Below are positions 8,259 to 16,225 of a stretch of DNA of 64,000 nt, in pieces (position 1 is the stretch's first letter; each line of letters begins with the position of its first letter). Below the pieces are notes generated by a model. That model did not search any database and was not told where the DNA came from. It was given only the letters and a program-made list of their open reading frames with translations. The stretch comes from Saprospiraceae bacterium (GTDB lineage: Bacteria; Bacteroidota; Bacteroidia; Chitinophagales; Saprospiraceae). The translations under genes were made by a program, and so were the position numbers. The DNA is taken from assembly GCA_016708265.1 (NCBI GenBank), contig JADJGA010000011.1, forward strand, positions 248,001 to 312,000, given 5' to 3'.

Positions 8259-9518
8259 TCAATATTTCCTTCTTTTTACAGCAAAAAACATATCTGTCAA
8301 CTCAAAGAAATCTTTTTCAAAAGGTATATATGTAGAATTGGCTGCATGGTCATATCCTGTACCGCATCCGTTTGTGATCAATACAAAACCTATTTTCCTC
8401 TGAGGATCAATAAAGGCATTGCTGATCAGTCCATATGCGTCACCAGAATGTCCTGCCATGAATTTTGAGCTTTGTAAAACCTTTTCAGATGCAGGACTCT
8501 CAGTAATCCTTTGGATTCCCAGGCCCCAGCTTCGGAAAAAACCCTCATTATCACTTGCATTTTTTCCGTCAAAATCCCATTCTGATCTCAGCATCATTCT
8601 AACAGACTTATTCGATATAATCCTGGTTTTGTCTTTCTTTCCTTTGTTCAGAAAAATCATAAATATATTGACAAGATCTGTTCCTGATATCCTTAATCCA
8701 CCCTGAGCTCCAAATCTGAGTCCATTTGTGCCCGGCCTGTATGTTTTTAAATTATAAAAAACAGGTCTTATCCCTTTGTAATTATCTGCCTGCGGCATCC
8801 AAATATCCTCAGTTTTGTGGTAAAGAACAGATATTTTGTCGATATTTTCAAAGTCAAGCACATTATAACTTGCATCGATTCCAAGTGGTTCAAATATATT
8901 CTCTCTGCAATATTCATCAAACCGCTTTCCTGAAATTTTTTCTATTATCGTACCTAAAATACCATACCCAAGATTGGAGTAGTTAAAGAATGATCCCGGT
9001 TTTTGAACGAGGAACTGATCCGGAGTATAGTATTTCCCATTTTTATTTATCAATTCTCTTATATCCGGGATTGGATCGCTGTTATATGACAATCCAAGAA
9101 AATCGTCATATGCTTCTCCCTCCGCAAAGGAAGAAGTGTGAGACAGCAACATCCTCACTGTGACTGGTATCCCGGGAAAATGGGGGTTTTTTACTTCATA
9201 TCCCAGTATTTCAGAAATGTCCTGATCTGGTGAGAGTTTATTCTGCTCATATAGCTGCATTACTGCTAAAGTTGTAATAGTTTTAGAGATACTTGCTATC
9301 CTGAATACGGTAGAATCTGTGACAGAAATGTTTCTTTCGTGGTCAGCAGATCCAAATGGTATAGTCTGAAGTATCTCTCTGCTGTTAAAAAGTACCAGGA
9401 TCCCTCCTGACAGATCGTGCTTTTTACTTATTTTGCCGACTTCTTCTGCCAGAGTTTGTCCGGCAGAAATATTTATAAGAATGAAAAAAAATGACAAGAC
9501 AGATATTGTTTTCCTCAT
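8259..9518 (-). CDS. Secreted serine hydrolase, beta-lactamase/class C PBP family
   Basis: A 419-aa protein with a signal peptide (residues 1-21). The class C beta-lactamase-type active site is visible: S76-I-S-K79 in RIASISKTITT, and the YSN motif in FFNYSNLGYG. An HSGDAYG stretch near the C-terminus stands where KTG or HxG motifs occur. The family includes D-alanyl-D-alanine peptidases, esterases and aminohydrolases, so the substrate cannot be assigned. It is a periplasmic enzyme. It starts 6 bp after the DUF4349 lipoprotein gene, so the two are probably one transcript. Confidence 0.82.
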   Translation of the reverse strand: MRKTISVLSFFFILINISAGQTLAEEVGKISKKHDLSGGILVLFNSREILQTIPFGSADHERNISVTDSTVFRIASISKTITTLAVMQLYEQNKLSPDQDISEILGYEVKNPHFPGIPVTVRMLLSHTSSFAEGEAYDDFLGLSYNSDPIPDIRELINKNGKYYTPDQFLVQKPGSFFNYSNLGYGILGTIIEKISGKRFDEYCRENIFEPLGIDASYNVLDFENIDKISVLYHKTEDIWMPQADNYKGIRPVFYNLKTYRPGTNGLRFGAQGGLRISGTDLVNIFMIFLNKGKKDKTRIISNKSVRMMLRSEWDFDGKNASDNEGFFRSWGLGIQRITESPASEKVLQSSKFMAGHSGDAYGLISNAFIDPQRKIGFVLITNGCGTGYDHAANSTYIPFEKDFFELTDMFFAVKRRKY

Positions 9519-9524
9519 GATTAG

Positions 9525-10322
9525 TTAATTAACTTTTTTTCTTTTTCTTAACAATACAAAAAGAACTGCAGCCAAAATGATCAGGAATGGCCATAGATTT
9601 ATAAGTCCTATCAAAACCCATAAAACATTATCCCAACCATTTTTCACGGCCTGACCGAATTTCGAGGAGAATCCGAATGACGAGTTTGTCCGTTCATAAA
9701 AAACTATTGTTAATGTGCTGTATGATATTCTGTCATTAAGATATTTGAATCTTCCTTCAATTGACTCGATCTCAGTACGCAAATCACCGATTTGTTTTTC
9801 TATTTTAAGGATCTCTTCTACTGTTTCTGCCTTGTTGAGCAGGGTTTTATACCTGTTTTCAAGTTCTTTTTTTGTTTTCAGCCTTGATTCAATATCGACA
9901 TACTCTTCCGTCACATCGGTGGCACTGATATTTTTACTATCAAGTTGTTTAGCAGATTCAGCGATTTTTGTCAGAAGTGTTTCGAAATTTTCTGAAAGAA
10001 CACGAATTGTTATCCTGTTTTCTATCCTGGATCTTTGATCGATAACATTGTCCAGGGAAATATAGGCATTAAATTCTTTCACCCATTTGTTTATCAGTTT
10101 CCTCGTTTCGTTGTTGTCAGCAGTTTCAAAACTGATCTCACCTTCCTTTATTATCCTGCGGTCAACAACCGTTGTTTGTTCTTTTGTCACATCTCTTCCG
10201 CTCATTTCTGGAGCTGGTGCCATATCTGAAGCGACAATTGCTTCAGGGTAATCTGCTTTATTTTTGCAGGATATACCTGAAAAGATCAAAATCACCATAA
10301 AAAAAATAACTATTCTTTTCAT
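9525..10322 (-). CDS. DUF4349 lipoprotein
   Basis: A 265-aa protein with a lipoprotein signal (IFSGISC, lipid Cys about 20). The DUF4349 body has an N-terminal alpha/beta part (RRIIKEGEISFET), then ITIRVLSENFETLL, a long coiled coil (about residues 140-200, KKELENRYKTLL to DLRTEIESIEGRF) and a closing strand (ISYSTLTIVFYE). One transmembrane helix (about 237-258) ends in a basic tail. The topology suggests a periplasmic coiled-coil protein anchored at both ends. Its function is unknown in the family. It precedes the serine hydrolase gene on the same strand. Confidence 0.85.
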   Translation of the reverse strand: MKRIVIFFMVILIFSGISCKNKADYPEAIVASDMAPAPEMSGRDVTKEQTTVVDRRIIKEGEISFETADNNETRKLINKWVKEFNAYISLDNVIDQRSRIENRITIRVLSENFETLLTKIAESAKQLDSKNISATDVTEEYVDIESRLKTKKELENRYKTLLNKAETVEEILKIEKQIGDLRTEIESIEGRFKYLNDRISYSTLTIVFYERTNSSFGFSSKFGQAVKNGWDNVLWVLIGLINLWPFLIILAAVLFVLLRKRKKVN

Positions 10323-10392
10323 ATTCTTAATTTTTGATTGATTTAATTTTACCTGTGATTTCTCGTATCATTATGAATTTTTTATGGAATAC

Positions 10393-10935
10393 TCAAACCG
10401 AATCAAACAAAACAGGTGATTCAACAGAACTTTCAAACTCAAGCAGCCATTTTTTTCTCCACAATCCTCCGGCATATCCGGTCAATGATCCGTCAGATCC
10501 AATCACCCTGTGGCATGGAACGATAACTGCTATTTTATTTTTCCCGTTTGCAGAGGCTACTGCCCTGATTGCTTTTATATCTTTTAAAGCAATTGCCTGC
10601 TGAGAATAGGTCCGGGTTCTTCCAAATGGAATTTTCATCAGTTCTGTCCAGACTTTTTTCTGAAACTCAGTTCCGTGTAAACTTAATCTGACCGTAAATT
10701 CCTTACGCAAGCCTGAAAAATATTCTTCAATTTCTTTTTTCACCTGCACTAATTGTGTATCTTCCCGGACTTCAGGATTAATCTTAAGATTCTGCATTAC
10801 AGATTTCAAATTAATACTGTCACTAAAATCAAGGGTAAAAATACCTTCAGGTTCAGAAATAGCAGTCATCAATCCCAAAGGAGTTTCAAAATGAGTAATT
10901 TTATACTTAATATTATTCTCCTCAAAACTTTCCAT
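10393..10935 (-). CDS. ogt: Methylated-DNA--protein-cysteine methyltransferase
   Basis: A 180-aa protein with the short N-terminal ribonuclease-H-like domain and the C-terminal DNA-binding domain of Ogt/MGMT. The acceptor cysteine C141 lies in IVPCHRVIG, followed by the GYAGGLWRKKWLLEFE tail that closes the alkyl pocket. A TYSQQA helix precedes it. It repairs O6-methylguanine by irreversible transfer to the cysteine. It is divergent from rplU with a 253-bp spacer. The nearby ATL protein provides a second, non-enzymatic route for the same lesions. Confidence 0.93.
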   Translation of the reverse strand: MESFEENNIKYKITHFETPLGLMTAISEPEGIFTLDFSDSINLKSVMQNLKINPEVREDTQLVQVKKEIEEYFSGLRKEFTVRLSLHGTEFQKKVWTELMKIPFGRTRTYSQQAIALKDIKAIRAVASANGKNKIAVIVPCHRVIGSDGSLTGYAGGLWRKKWLLEFESSVESPVLFDSV

Positions 10936-11124
10936 TGTCTGCCAGGATATAATATCTGCGGTATATATTTTACCGCCAGATAGGGTAAATATTAAAAAAC
11001 AAAAATAATTATAATTTCTGAATAATTATTTGTCACAGGGGTAATTATATATTTATTTTAATTGTTGAATTTAAAATAACGGTGCCGCGGTAAAAAATAA
11101 TTATAACTTTTTTTGTCATATATG

Positions 11125-11155
11125 CTTGATTATTAAAAAGAAAAAATTACCTTTG
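11125..11155 (+). promoter_or_regulatory. Promoter of rplU-rpmA
   Basis: TTG at 11126-11128, a 19-nt spacer, then TACCTTTG at 11148-11155. This fits the Bacteroidota primary-sigma pattern (TTG or TTTG, 19-21 nt, TAnnTTTG). The expected transcription start is about 11162, some 27 nt before the rplU ATG. Confidence 0.75.
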
Positions 11156-11188
11156 CGCTCCATTTTAAATTTAAAAAAATTATTAATT

Positions 11189-11497
11189 ATGTTTGCAATA
11201 GTTGAAATAAACGGTCAACAATTCAAAGTGACTAAAGATCAGGAGATTTTTGTCCACCGTTTACAAAACGAAGAAGGAGCTAACGTCTCATTTGACAATG
11301 TGCTCCTTGTCAGCGATGACACAAAAACGCAGGTAGGTGGCCCTAATTTGAAGGCTAAAGTTGATGCTACGGTATTGGAACACCTGAAAGGTGACAAAGT
11401 TATTGTTTTCAAGAAGAAAAGAAGGAAAGGCTACAGGGTAAAAAACGGTCACAGACAGTATTTTACTAAGCTGAAAATCAATTCAATTGTTTTTTAA
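11189..11497 (+). CDS. rplU: 50S ribosomal protein bL21
   Basis: Starting at the ATG of 11189 gives 102 aa beginning MFAIVEINGQQFKV, the standard bL21 N-terminus, and ending YFTKLKINSI. An in-frame ATG at 11126 would lie upstream of the mapped promoter -7 box, so it is not used. The KGDKVIVFKKKRRKGYRVKNGH region is the rRNA-binding part. It is followed after 20 bp by rpmA, the conserved rplU-rpmA pair. Confidence 0.96.
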   Translation: MFAIVEINGQQFKVTKDQEIFVHRLQNEEGANVSFDNVLLVSDDTKTQVGGPNLKAKVDATVLEHLKGDKVIVFKKKRRKGYRVKNGHRQYFTKLKINSIVF

Positions 11498-11517
11498 TCA
11501 CCTAAAAATCAACAAAA

Positions 11518-11814
11518 ATGGCACATAAAAAGGGAGCCGGTAGTTCCAGTAACGGCAGGGACAGTAAAAGCAAGAGGCTGGGAGTAAAACTTTTTGGCGG
11601 AGAACTTGCAATAGCCGGAAATATTATTCTTAAGCAAAGAGGAACAAAATTTCATCCGGGAGATAACGTATATCTCAGCAAAGATTTTTCTATTCATGCA
11701 GGAGTTGACGGTTTTGTAAAATTCGATGTCAGGAAAAATAACAGGACATATGTAAGCATTGATCCTATTACTGAAGAGATGATAGCTGCTGCAATGGCAG
11801 GCGAAGAAGAATAG
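11518..11814 (+). CDS. rpmA: 50S ribosomal protein bL27
   Basis: A 98-aa protein with the bL27 N-terminus MAHKKGAGSSSNGRDSKSKRLG. The N-terminal tail reaches toward the peptidyl-transferase centre in the ribosome. The start is unambiguous, with no Firmicutes-type cleavable extension. It is cotranscribed with rplU. An acidic end (MAGEEE) closes the protein. Confidence 0.96.
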   Translation: MAHKKGAGSSSNGRDSKSKRLGVKLFGGELAIAGNIILKQRGTKFHPGDNVYLSKDFSIHAGVDGFVKFDVRKNNRTYVSIDPITEEMIAAAMAGEEE

Positions 11815-11849
11815 TTCAAATTATTTATTTAATAAATATTTTTTATGAT

Positions 11850-11878
11850 CCCCGTGTCCGGTTTGCGGATTATCGGGG
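11850..11878 (+). other. Double-stem hairpin between rpmA and rpsP
   Basis: CCCCG (11850-11854) pairs with CGGGG (11874-11878), enclosing a second stem TCCG (11857-11860)/CGGA (11866-11869) around a GTTTG loop. There is no U-run after it, so a classic intrinsic terminator is unlikely. It may separate rplU-rpmA from rpsP or act as an mRNA processing or stability element. Confidence 0.4.
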
Positions 11879-11906
11879 TATGGTTTAACCAAGTAAATTA
11901 ATAAAA

Positions 11907-12542
11907 ATGGCAGTAAAAATCAGATTAGCCAGAAGAGGCCGGGCAAAAAAGCCCTTTTACCACATTGTAGTGGCAGATTCCAGATCACCCAGAGACGGAA
12001 AATTTATTGAAAAAATCGGGATTTATAATCCCCTTACAGTACCCGCAACCATCGAAATTGACAGAGACAGAGCTTTCGAATGGCTTATGAAAGGTGCTCA
12101 ACCAACTGAAACCGCAAGATCAATACTTAGATACAAAGGAGTGCTTTTCAGAAAACATCTCGATAAGGGCGTTAAAAAAGGTGCTTTCTCCCAGGAAGAA
12201 GCTGATAAGTTATATAGTGAGTTTATCAGCAACAAGGATGAAAATATCATGAAGAAAGTGGATAAAGTGCGTCAGGAAAAAGAAGCCCTGGTCAGAAAAA
12301 TGTCTGGATTAGATGTTCCAATTAAAGTTCAAAAAGTGGAAGTGAAAAAAGTGGAAGCTATAAAGGAGGAAGTGGTTAAAGAGGAATTGGCAAAGGAGGA
12401 AGTGGTAAGTGAAGAAGCTACAACTGTTGAGGCTACAACTGAAGAAGTAACAACTCAAGAGGTGACAACCGAGGAAGTTGTAAGCGAAGAAACCACAACT
12501 GAAGAAGCTACAAGCGAAGAAACTACGAACGAAGAAAAGTAG
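11907..12542 (+). CDS. rpsP: 30S ribosomal protein bS16 with long acidic C-terminal extension
   Basis: The N-terminal about 85 residues are canonical bS16 (MAVKIRLARRGRAKKPFYHIVVADSRSPRDG). The protein continues to 211 aa, more than double the E. coli length. A helical charged segment (about 85-135) is followed by a low-complexity tail built of repeated EE(V/A)TT units from about residue 140. Extensions on bS16 are usual in Bacteroidota, but the TTEE-rich composition is notable. The rRNA-binding core is intact, so it should work as a ribosomal protein. It has its own spacer after rpmA and a hairpin downstream. Confidence 0.95.
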   Translation: MAVKIRLARRGRAKKPFYHIVVADSRSPRDGKFIEKIGIYNPLTVPATIEIDRDRAFEWLMKGAQPTETARSILRYKGVLFRKHLDKGVKKGAFSQEEADKLYSEFISNKDENIMKKVDKVRQEKEALVRKMSGLDVPIKVQKVEVKKVEAIKEEVVKEELAKEEVVSEEATTVEATTEEVTTQEVTTEEVVSEETTTEEATSEETTNEEK

Positions 12543-12588
12543 AATAAATATTCTGTTTTCGGGATTTTTTATTTAATTTTTATTTTTC

Positions 12589-12625
12589 AATACCTGATAA
12601 AGCCCAAGTTGTTTTATCAGGTATT
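12589..12625 (+). terminator. Perfect 13-bp stem hairpin after rpsP
   Basis: AATACCTGATAAA (12589-12601) pairs perfectly with its complement at 12613-12625 across an 11-nt loop. It lies 47 bp after the rpsP stop and 35 bp before the next start. No U-tract follows on the plus strand, so it may act as a Rho-assisted terminator or processing site rather than a textbook intrinsic one. Confidence 0.5.
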
Positions 12626-12660
12626 GTATTAAAATATAAACATGTTTTAAAAATATTAAA

Positions 12661-14049
12661 ATGGAAGAATTATTACAAAACTATAAAACCGAACTTGAAA
12701 ACCTGAAAGAAGACATTCAAAGTTCCGAAACACTGGAATTATATCTGGATAACGAGGATGGAGAAACCTATAAGGAACTTGTCTCAATCTTTGAAAGCGG
12801 AATTGATGAACTTCACTCAAAAGTTGCCGACAATCATCCCCTGCAGCTGATATCTTTTGAAAAAGAACTTCTTGATCCCGGTTTTGAAGGACTATTTCTT
12901 CCTCGCTTGCTTGGCTATTCAGTTTTAAGAGGAGAACTTGATGATCAGTATAAATACAAATTCCCGCAGGATCATTTCAGGGACATTTTAATAGCAATAG
13001 CGGAATCTGCAAATTATGATAATATCCAGACCAGGATTGGCCAGACTATACAGATTGGTTTTGCAATGAGTACAGATATTTGGGTAACAGATCTTTTAAA
13101 CAAAATCCAGAATAAAAACGTAAAAAAATTCTTTCAGAATCAAAGAAATGTAAAATTTCATGATGTTAATGAGAGACAGGTAGCTTTTGAAAGATACAAA
13201 AGGCAATTTGATAAATTCAATTATAAAACTGCAGTTTTTCCAACTGAACTTGTTGAATTGAAAAGACATGGAAATATTTTAAAAGACTTTTTACTGTACA
13301 GGGCTGCAGCAGAACATGATAACACTACTCTGATTCCCTATATCCACAATTTTCTAAGTAAAAAAGAATTCATCTTTGAGCCTGAGTTCATTAAGATCAC
13401 TCTTGTTCTTGGAATGTATTACCGGCTTGACGGTGATAACTCCAAAAAACTGACACAGGTTTTCAATAAACTCAGAAAAGAGAAAAGCAATTTCGATATT
13501 GATTTCTTTGCTTATTTTCTTCAGTTTGTGGATGATAAGGCTAATTTCATAATTGATGCTGTTGGTAATCTTTCTAAATTCATTGATAAATCCATTGAAG
13601 ATGAACTGAGCAGGTTTTTCTGGCTAATGGATATTGTCTATACTAAGGGTTATGTTGCCGCGGAAACTATTGATGCAATCAGAAAATACTATAATGAACA
13701 TGAATGGTTGTCCAATCAGAACCGATGTCTCCGCCATTCTCTAAATAACAGGTTTTCGAAATTCTTTAATACTCTTTCTGAAAAGGATTATCATGAGTTC
13801 TTTGAAATGTTTAAGACTTTCTCTATCTACATGGATATTTTCTCAAATGAAAAATTCAATCAGAGTATTAAAAATACCAGTATGGTTTTCGTCAACAGGT
13901 TGATGAAGTATTACAGCGACAAAAGAGGCAGAGACTATCAGGATATTAAGAAATTTGTTGTCAGTTCTTTTGTCGATCTGAAATTTTATAAAGAAAAAGA
14001 ACTTGTGGAAATTTTCAAATCGAAGAGAAAGAAAAAAGATTCCAAATAA
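12661..14049 (+). CDS. Uncharacterised 462-aa all-helical protein
   Basis: I do not recognise this protein. It has no signal peptide and no membrane helix, so it is probably cytoplasmic. The sequence is charged and predominantly helical, with aromatic-rich repeats (SFEKELLDPGFEGLFLPRLLGY, FEPEFIKITLVLGMYYRL, DIDFFAYFLQFVDDKANF) that resemble a solenoid of helical hairpins. The C-terminus is basic (FKSKRKKKDSK). It lies between rpsP and a polyprenyl synthase gene on the same strand, with only 15 bp to the latter, so it may be cotranscribed with it. Codon use is like its neighbours. Confidence 0.7.
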   Translation: MEELLQNYKTELENLKEDIQSSETLELYLDNEDGETYKELVSIFESGIDELHSKVADNHPLQLISFEKELLDPGFEGLFLPRLLGYSVLRGELDDQYKYKFPQDHFRDILIAIAESANYDNIQTRIGQTIQIGFAMSTDIWVTDLLNKIQNKNVKKFFQNQRNVKFHDVNERQVAFERYKRQFDKFNYKTAVFPTELVELKRHGNILKDFLLYRAAAEHDNTTLIPYIHNFLSKKEFIFEPEFIKITLVLGMYYRLDGDNSKKLTQVFNKLRKEKSNFDIDFFAYFLQFVDDKANFIIDAVGNLSKFIDKSIEDELSRFFWLMDIVYTKGYVAAETIDAIRKYYNEHEWLSNQNRCLRHSLNNRFSKFFNTLSEKDYHEFFEMFKTFSIYMDIFSNEKFNQSIKNTSMVFVNRLMKYYSDKRGRDYQDIKKFVVSSFVDLKFYKEKELVEIFKSKRKKKDSK

Positions 14050-14064
14050 ATTAATACTGTGGTT

Positions 14065-15051
14065 ATGAGCCATAAAATATATACTTTCGATGAATTGAGA
14101 GATTTGTTTATCAAATACTCAGAGAAAAAAATCATAACTGCACAGCCTTCCGGTTTATATGAGCCGGTAAATTATATAATGGGATTAACAGGGAAAAAGA
14201 TCAGGCCTGTTGTATGCCTGATGGTTGCTAATGTTTTTGATGAAAATCTAGATCATGCCCTTCCACTGGCTTATTCTATCGAAATGTTTCATAATTTCAC
14301 CCTTGTACACGACGATATAATGGATAATGCCAGCGTAAGAAGATCCAAACCAACGGTTCATGTTAAATATGGTGCCAACAGTGCTATTTTGAGCGGAGAC
14401 CTTATGATGATAAAATCATACGAACACCTGATAAACTGCTGTAGTGATAACGATCTTAAATTCACTATTTTACAATTGTTTACAGATACTGCTGTCAAAG
14501 TATGTGAAGGTCAGCAATATGATATGGAATTTGAAACTGCAGAAAATATAACTTTGTCTGATTACATGCAGATGATTGAACTGAAAACTGCAGTGTTATT
14601 GGGGGGTGCTTTCAAATCGGGAGCCGTTATAGGTAATTGTAGCGACAAAGATGCTGATCATTTCTATGATTATGGGCTAAACCTCGGACTTGCATTCCAG
14701 GTTCAGGATGATTTTCTGGATATTTATGGAAATCCCGATGTCTTTGGTAAAAAACCAGGGGGTGATATAATCCAGAAAAAGAAAACTTTTTTATACCTCA
14801 AGGCTATGGAATTGACTGAAGATAAAGAAAAGCTAAAAATGCTTTATAATTCTGATAATTTGCCTGAACAGGAAAAAATTGACAAGGTGTTGAGTATTTA
14901 CGATCACCTGAATATACGGCAGGCAACTGAAGCAAAAATGAATGAGTTGACTGCAAAAGCTGAAACACATCTAAACAGCATTTTGGTACCGGAAGAAAAT
15001 CTTGCCGTTATAAAGCAACTCCAAAAATCTCTACTAGAACGAATTAACTGA
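14065..15051 (+). CDS. Polyprenyl (isoprenyl) diphosphate synthase
   Basis: About 328 aa from the ATG at 14065; a GTG at 14059 is the in-frame alternative. It has the two aspartate-rich motifs of trans-prenyltransferases, DDIMD in FTLVHDDIMDNASVRR (first) and DDFLD in FQVQDDFLDIYG (second), plus GKKIRP near the N-terminus that binds IPP. It elongates allylic diphosphates with IPP. Chain length cannot be fixed by eye, but the residues before the first motif (MFHNFTLVH) are typical of Bacteroidota geranylgeranyl/farnesyl-type enzymes. Type 2 IPP isomerase at the end of the window supplies the same pathway. Its stop abuts that of the convergent downstream gene. Confidence 0.88.
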   Translation: MSHKIYTFDELRDLFIKYSEKKIITAQPSGLYEPVNYIMGLTGKKIRPVVCLMVANVFDENLDHALPLAYSIEMFHNFTLVHDDIMDNASVRRSKPTVHVKYGANSAILSGDLMMIKSYEHLINCCSDNDLKFTILQLFTDTAVKVCEGQQYDMEFETAENITLSDYMQMIELKTAVLLGGAFKSGAVIGNCSDKDADHFYDYGLNLGLAFQVQDDFLDIYGNPDVFGKKPGGDIIQKKKTFLYLKAMELTEDKEKLKMLYNSDNLPEQEKIDKVLSIYDHLNIRQATEAKMNELTAKAETHLNSILVPEENLAVIKQLQKSLLERIN

Positions 15052-16140
15052 TCAGCTAAGCTTGGCCCAGGCTTCTTCTGCTATTCTGAAACTCGCTGTC
15101 TCAAGTGCATAACTTCCAGCAATTGCATCTTTAACTAGATTCATATTGCATTCGTGCTTCATAATATTCTGAATATTCAGCAGTAACCGCATAAAGTTGA
15201 CAGGATCATCTATGCCTGTCTCTTTTGGTGCTATATTGATCGAATGAACACCTCCTATGGCTCCTGCCATTGAAATTATGGTTGCTATTATAAGATCGTT
15301 GTTTTCATTATCGGTATACGCATCGTGATTAATACCAAGAATGATTTTATCTCCAAAGTTATCTGCCTTTAAAACTTTAAGATAATTGTTCCACATGATC
15401 CTGAATGCCCTTATCGTTGCAATATCTGACAGGAAATTTTCAGTCATGAAAAAATGAACTTTCCACCTTTTCAGCATACTGAACAGTATATCCTTACTCA
15501 ATTCTGATTCTTCGATAAAATCCGATATATTATTGAAAGTTTCAGTAAGATACTGTGCCGGCTGATATGATAATTCCCTTTCGGTACGATAGAAAAACCT
15601 AACTTCCGGGAAATTCAGGTTTAAATACCTGAAAAGCTCAAGCATTTCTTCGGGCCGGTCATCCGGTAGCCTTAGATTGAACTTTAGTTTTTTGTGATTA
15701 TATTCCTTTCTGAGGCAATAATCTTTAAGATGTTCCATAAACAAGATAATATCAATTCCATTCCGTGTATTGAGCAAAATATCATATTTGTCAAGCTCGA
15801 TTCCTCTGAATACTGACTCAAAATCAACTTTGCTGTCGCTCGCATACAACATAAAGCTTTCGAGGCCAAATCTTACATGTTGTTTAATATATCCATTGAC
15901 CGTTTCATTGGAGACAAGACTGTAATCGAGTCCGCATAACCAGTTATTATCCTTTGCTTTGCTTATGAAAGGGCTGTAATCTTTTTTAAGGTCATCAAAA
16001 TGGGCAAAAGGCTCCCCTTTTATATTCTTGTCCAGGTTCCACACAAAATCTTCAATAGATCCTGTTTTCAATGATTTTGCAATCAGTTCCATCCATTCTT
16101 CCTTGCTGTGGCCGGTAAAATTCAAATCAAGTGGTTTCAT
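15052..16140 (-). CDS. Shortened methylmalonyl-CoA mutase beta-subunit-like protein
   Basis: A 362-aa protein resembling the N-terminal TIM-barrel of the mutase small subunit: SKEEWMELIAKSLKTG at the start, NNWLCG, and IATIRAFRIMWNN corresponding to the AxLRA(L/F)RxLW segment. It ends with a GSYALETASFRIAEEAWAKL stretch recalling the GGSYY...EKAW motif. The cobalamin-binding domain (DxHxxG) is absent and no large subunit lies in the window. Short B12-less beta subunits occur in some Bacteroidota, where they pair with an alpha subunit encoded elsewhere. A structural rather than catalytic role is inferred. Confidence 0.75.
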   Translation of the reverse strand: MKPLDLNFTGHSKEEWMELIAKSLKTGSIEDFVWNLDKNIKGEPFAHFDDLKKDYSPFISKAKDNNWLCGLDYSLVSNETVNGYIKQHVRFGLESFMLYASDSKVDFESVFRGIELDKYDILLNTRNGIDIILFMEHLKDYCLRKEYNHKKLKFNLRLPDDRPEEMLELFRYLNLNFPEVRFFYRTERELSYQPAQYLTETFNNISDFIEESELSKDILFSMLKRWKVHFFMTENFLSDIATIRAFRIMWNNYLKVLKADNFGDKIILGINHDAYTDNENNDLIIATIISMAGAIGGVHSINIAPKETGIDDPVNFMRLLLNIQNIMKHECNMNLVKDAIAGSYALETASFRIAEEAWAKLS

Positions 16141-16225
16141 CGGGTTATTCTTTATGAGTGTATTGCATTTTTTGCTTTTACAAAAAATAGTTTATTTACT
16201 GCTCTAACTAAAATCCATTATAGTT

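Noticed and set aside
11040..11100. Riboswitch-like GC island before rplU
   Set aside because: Only a short CCGCGG-containing stretch upstream of the promoter; it would not be in the rplU transcript.
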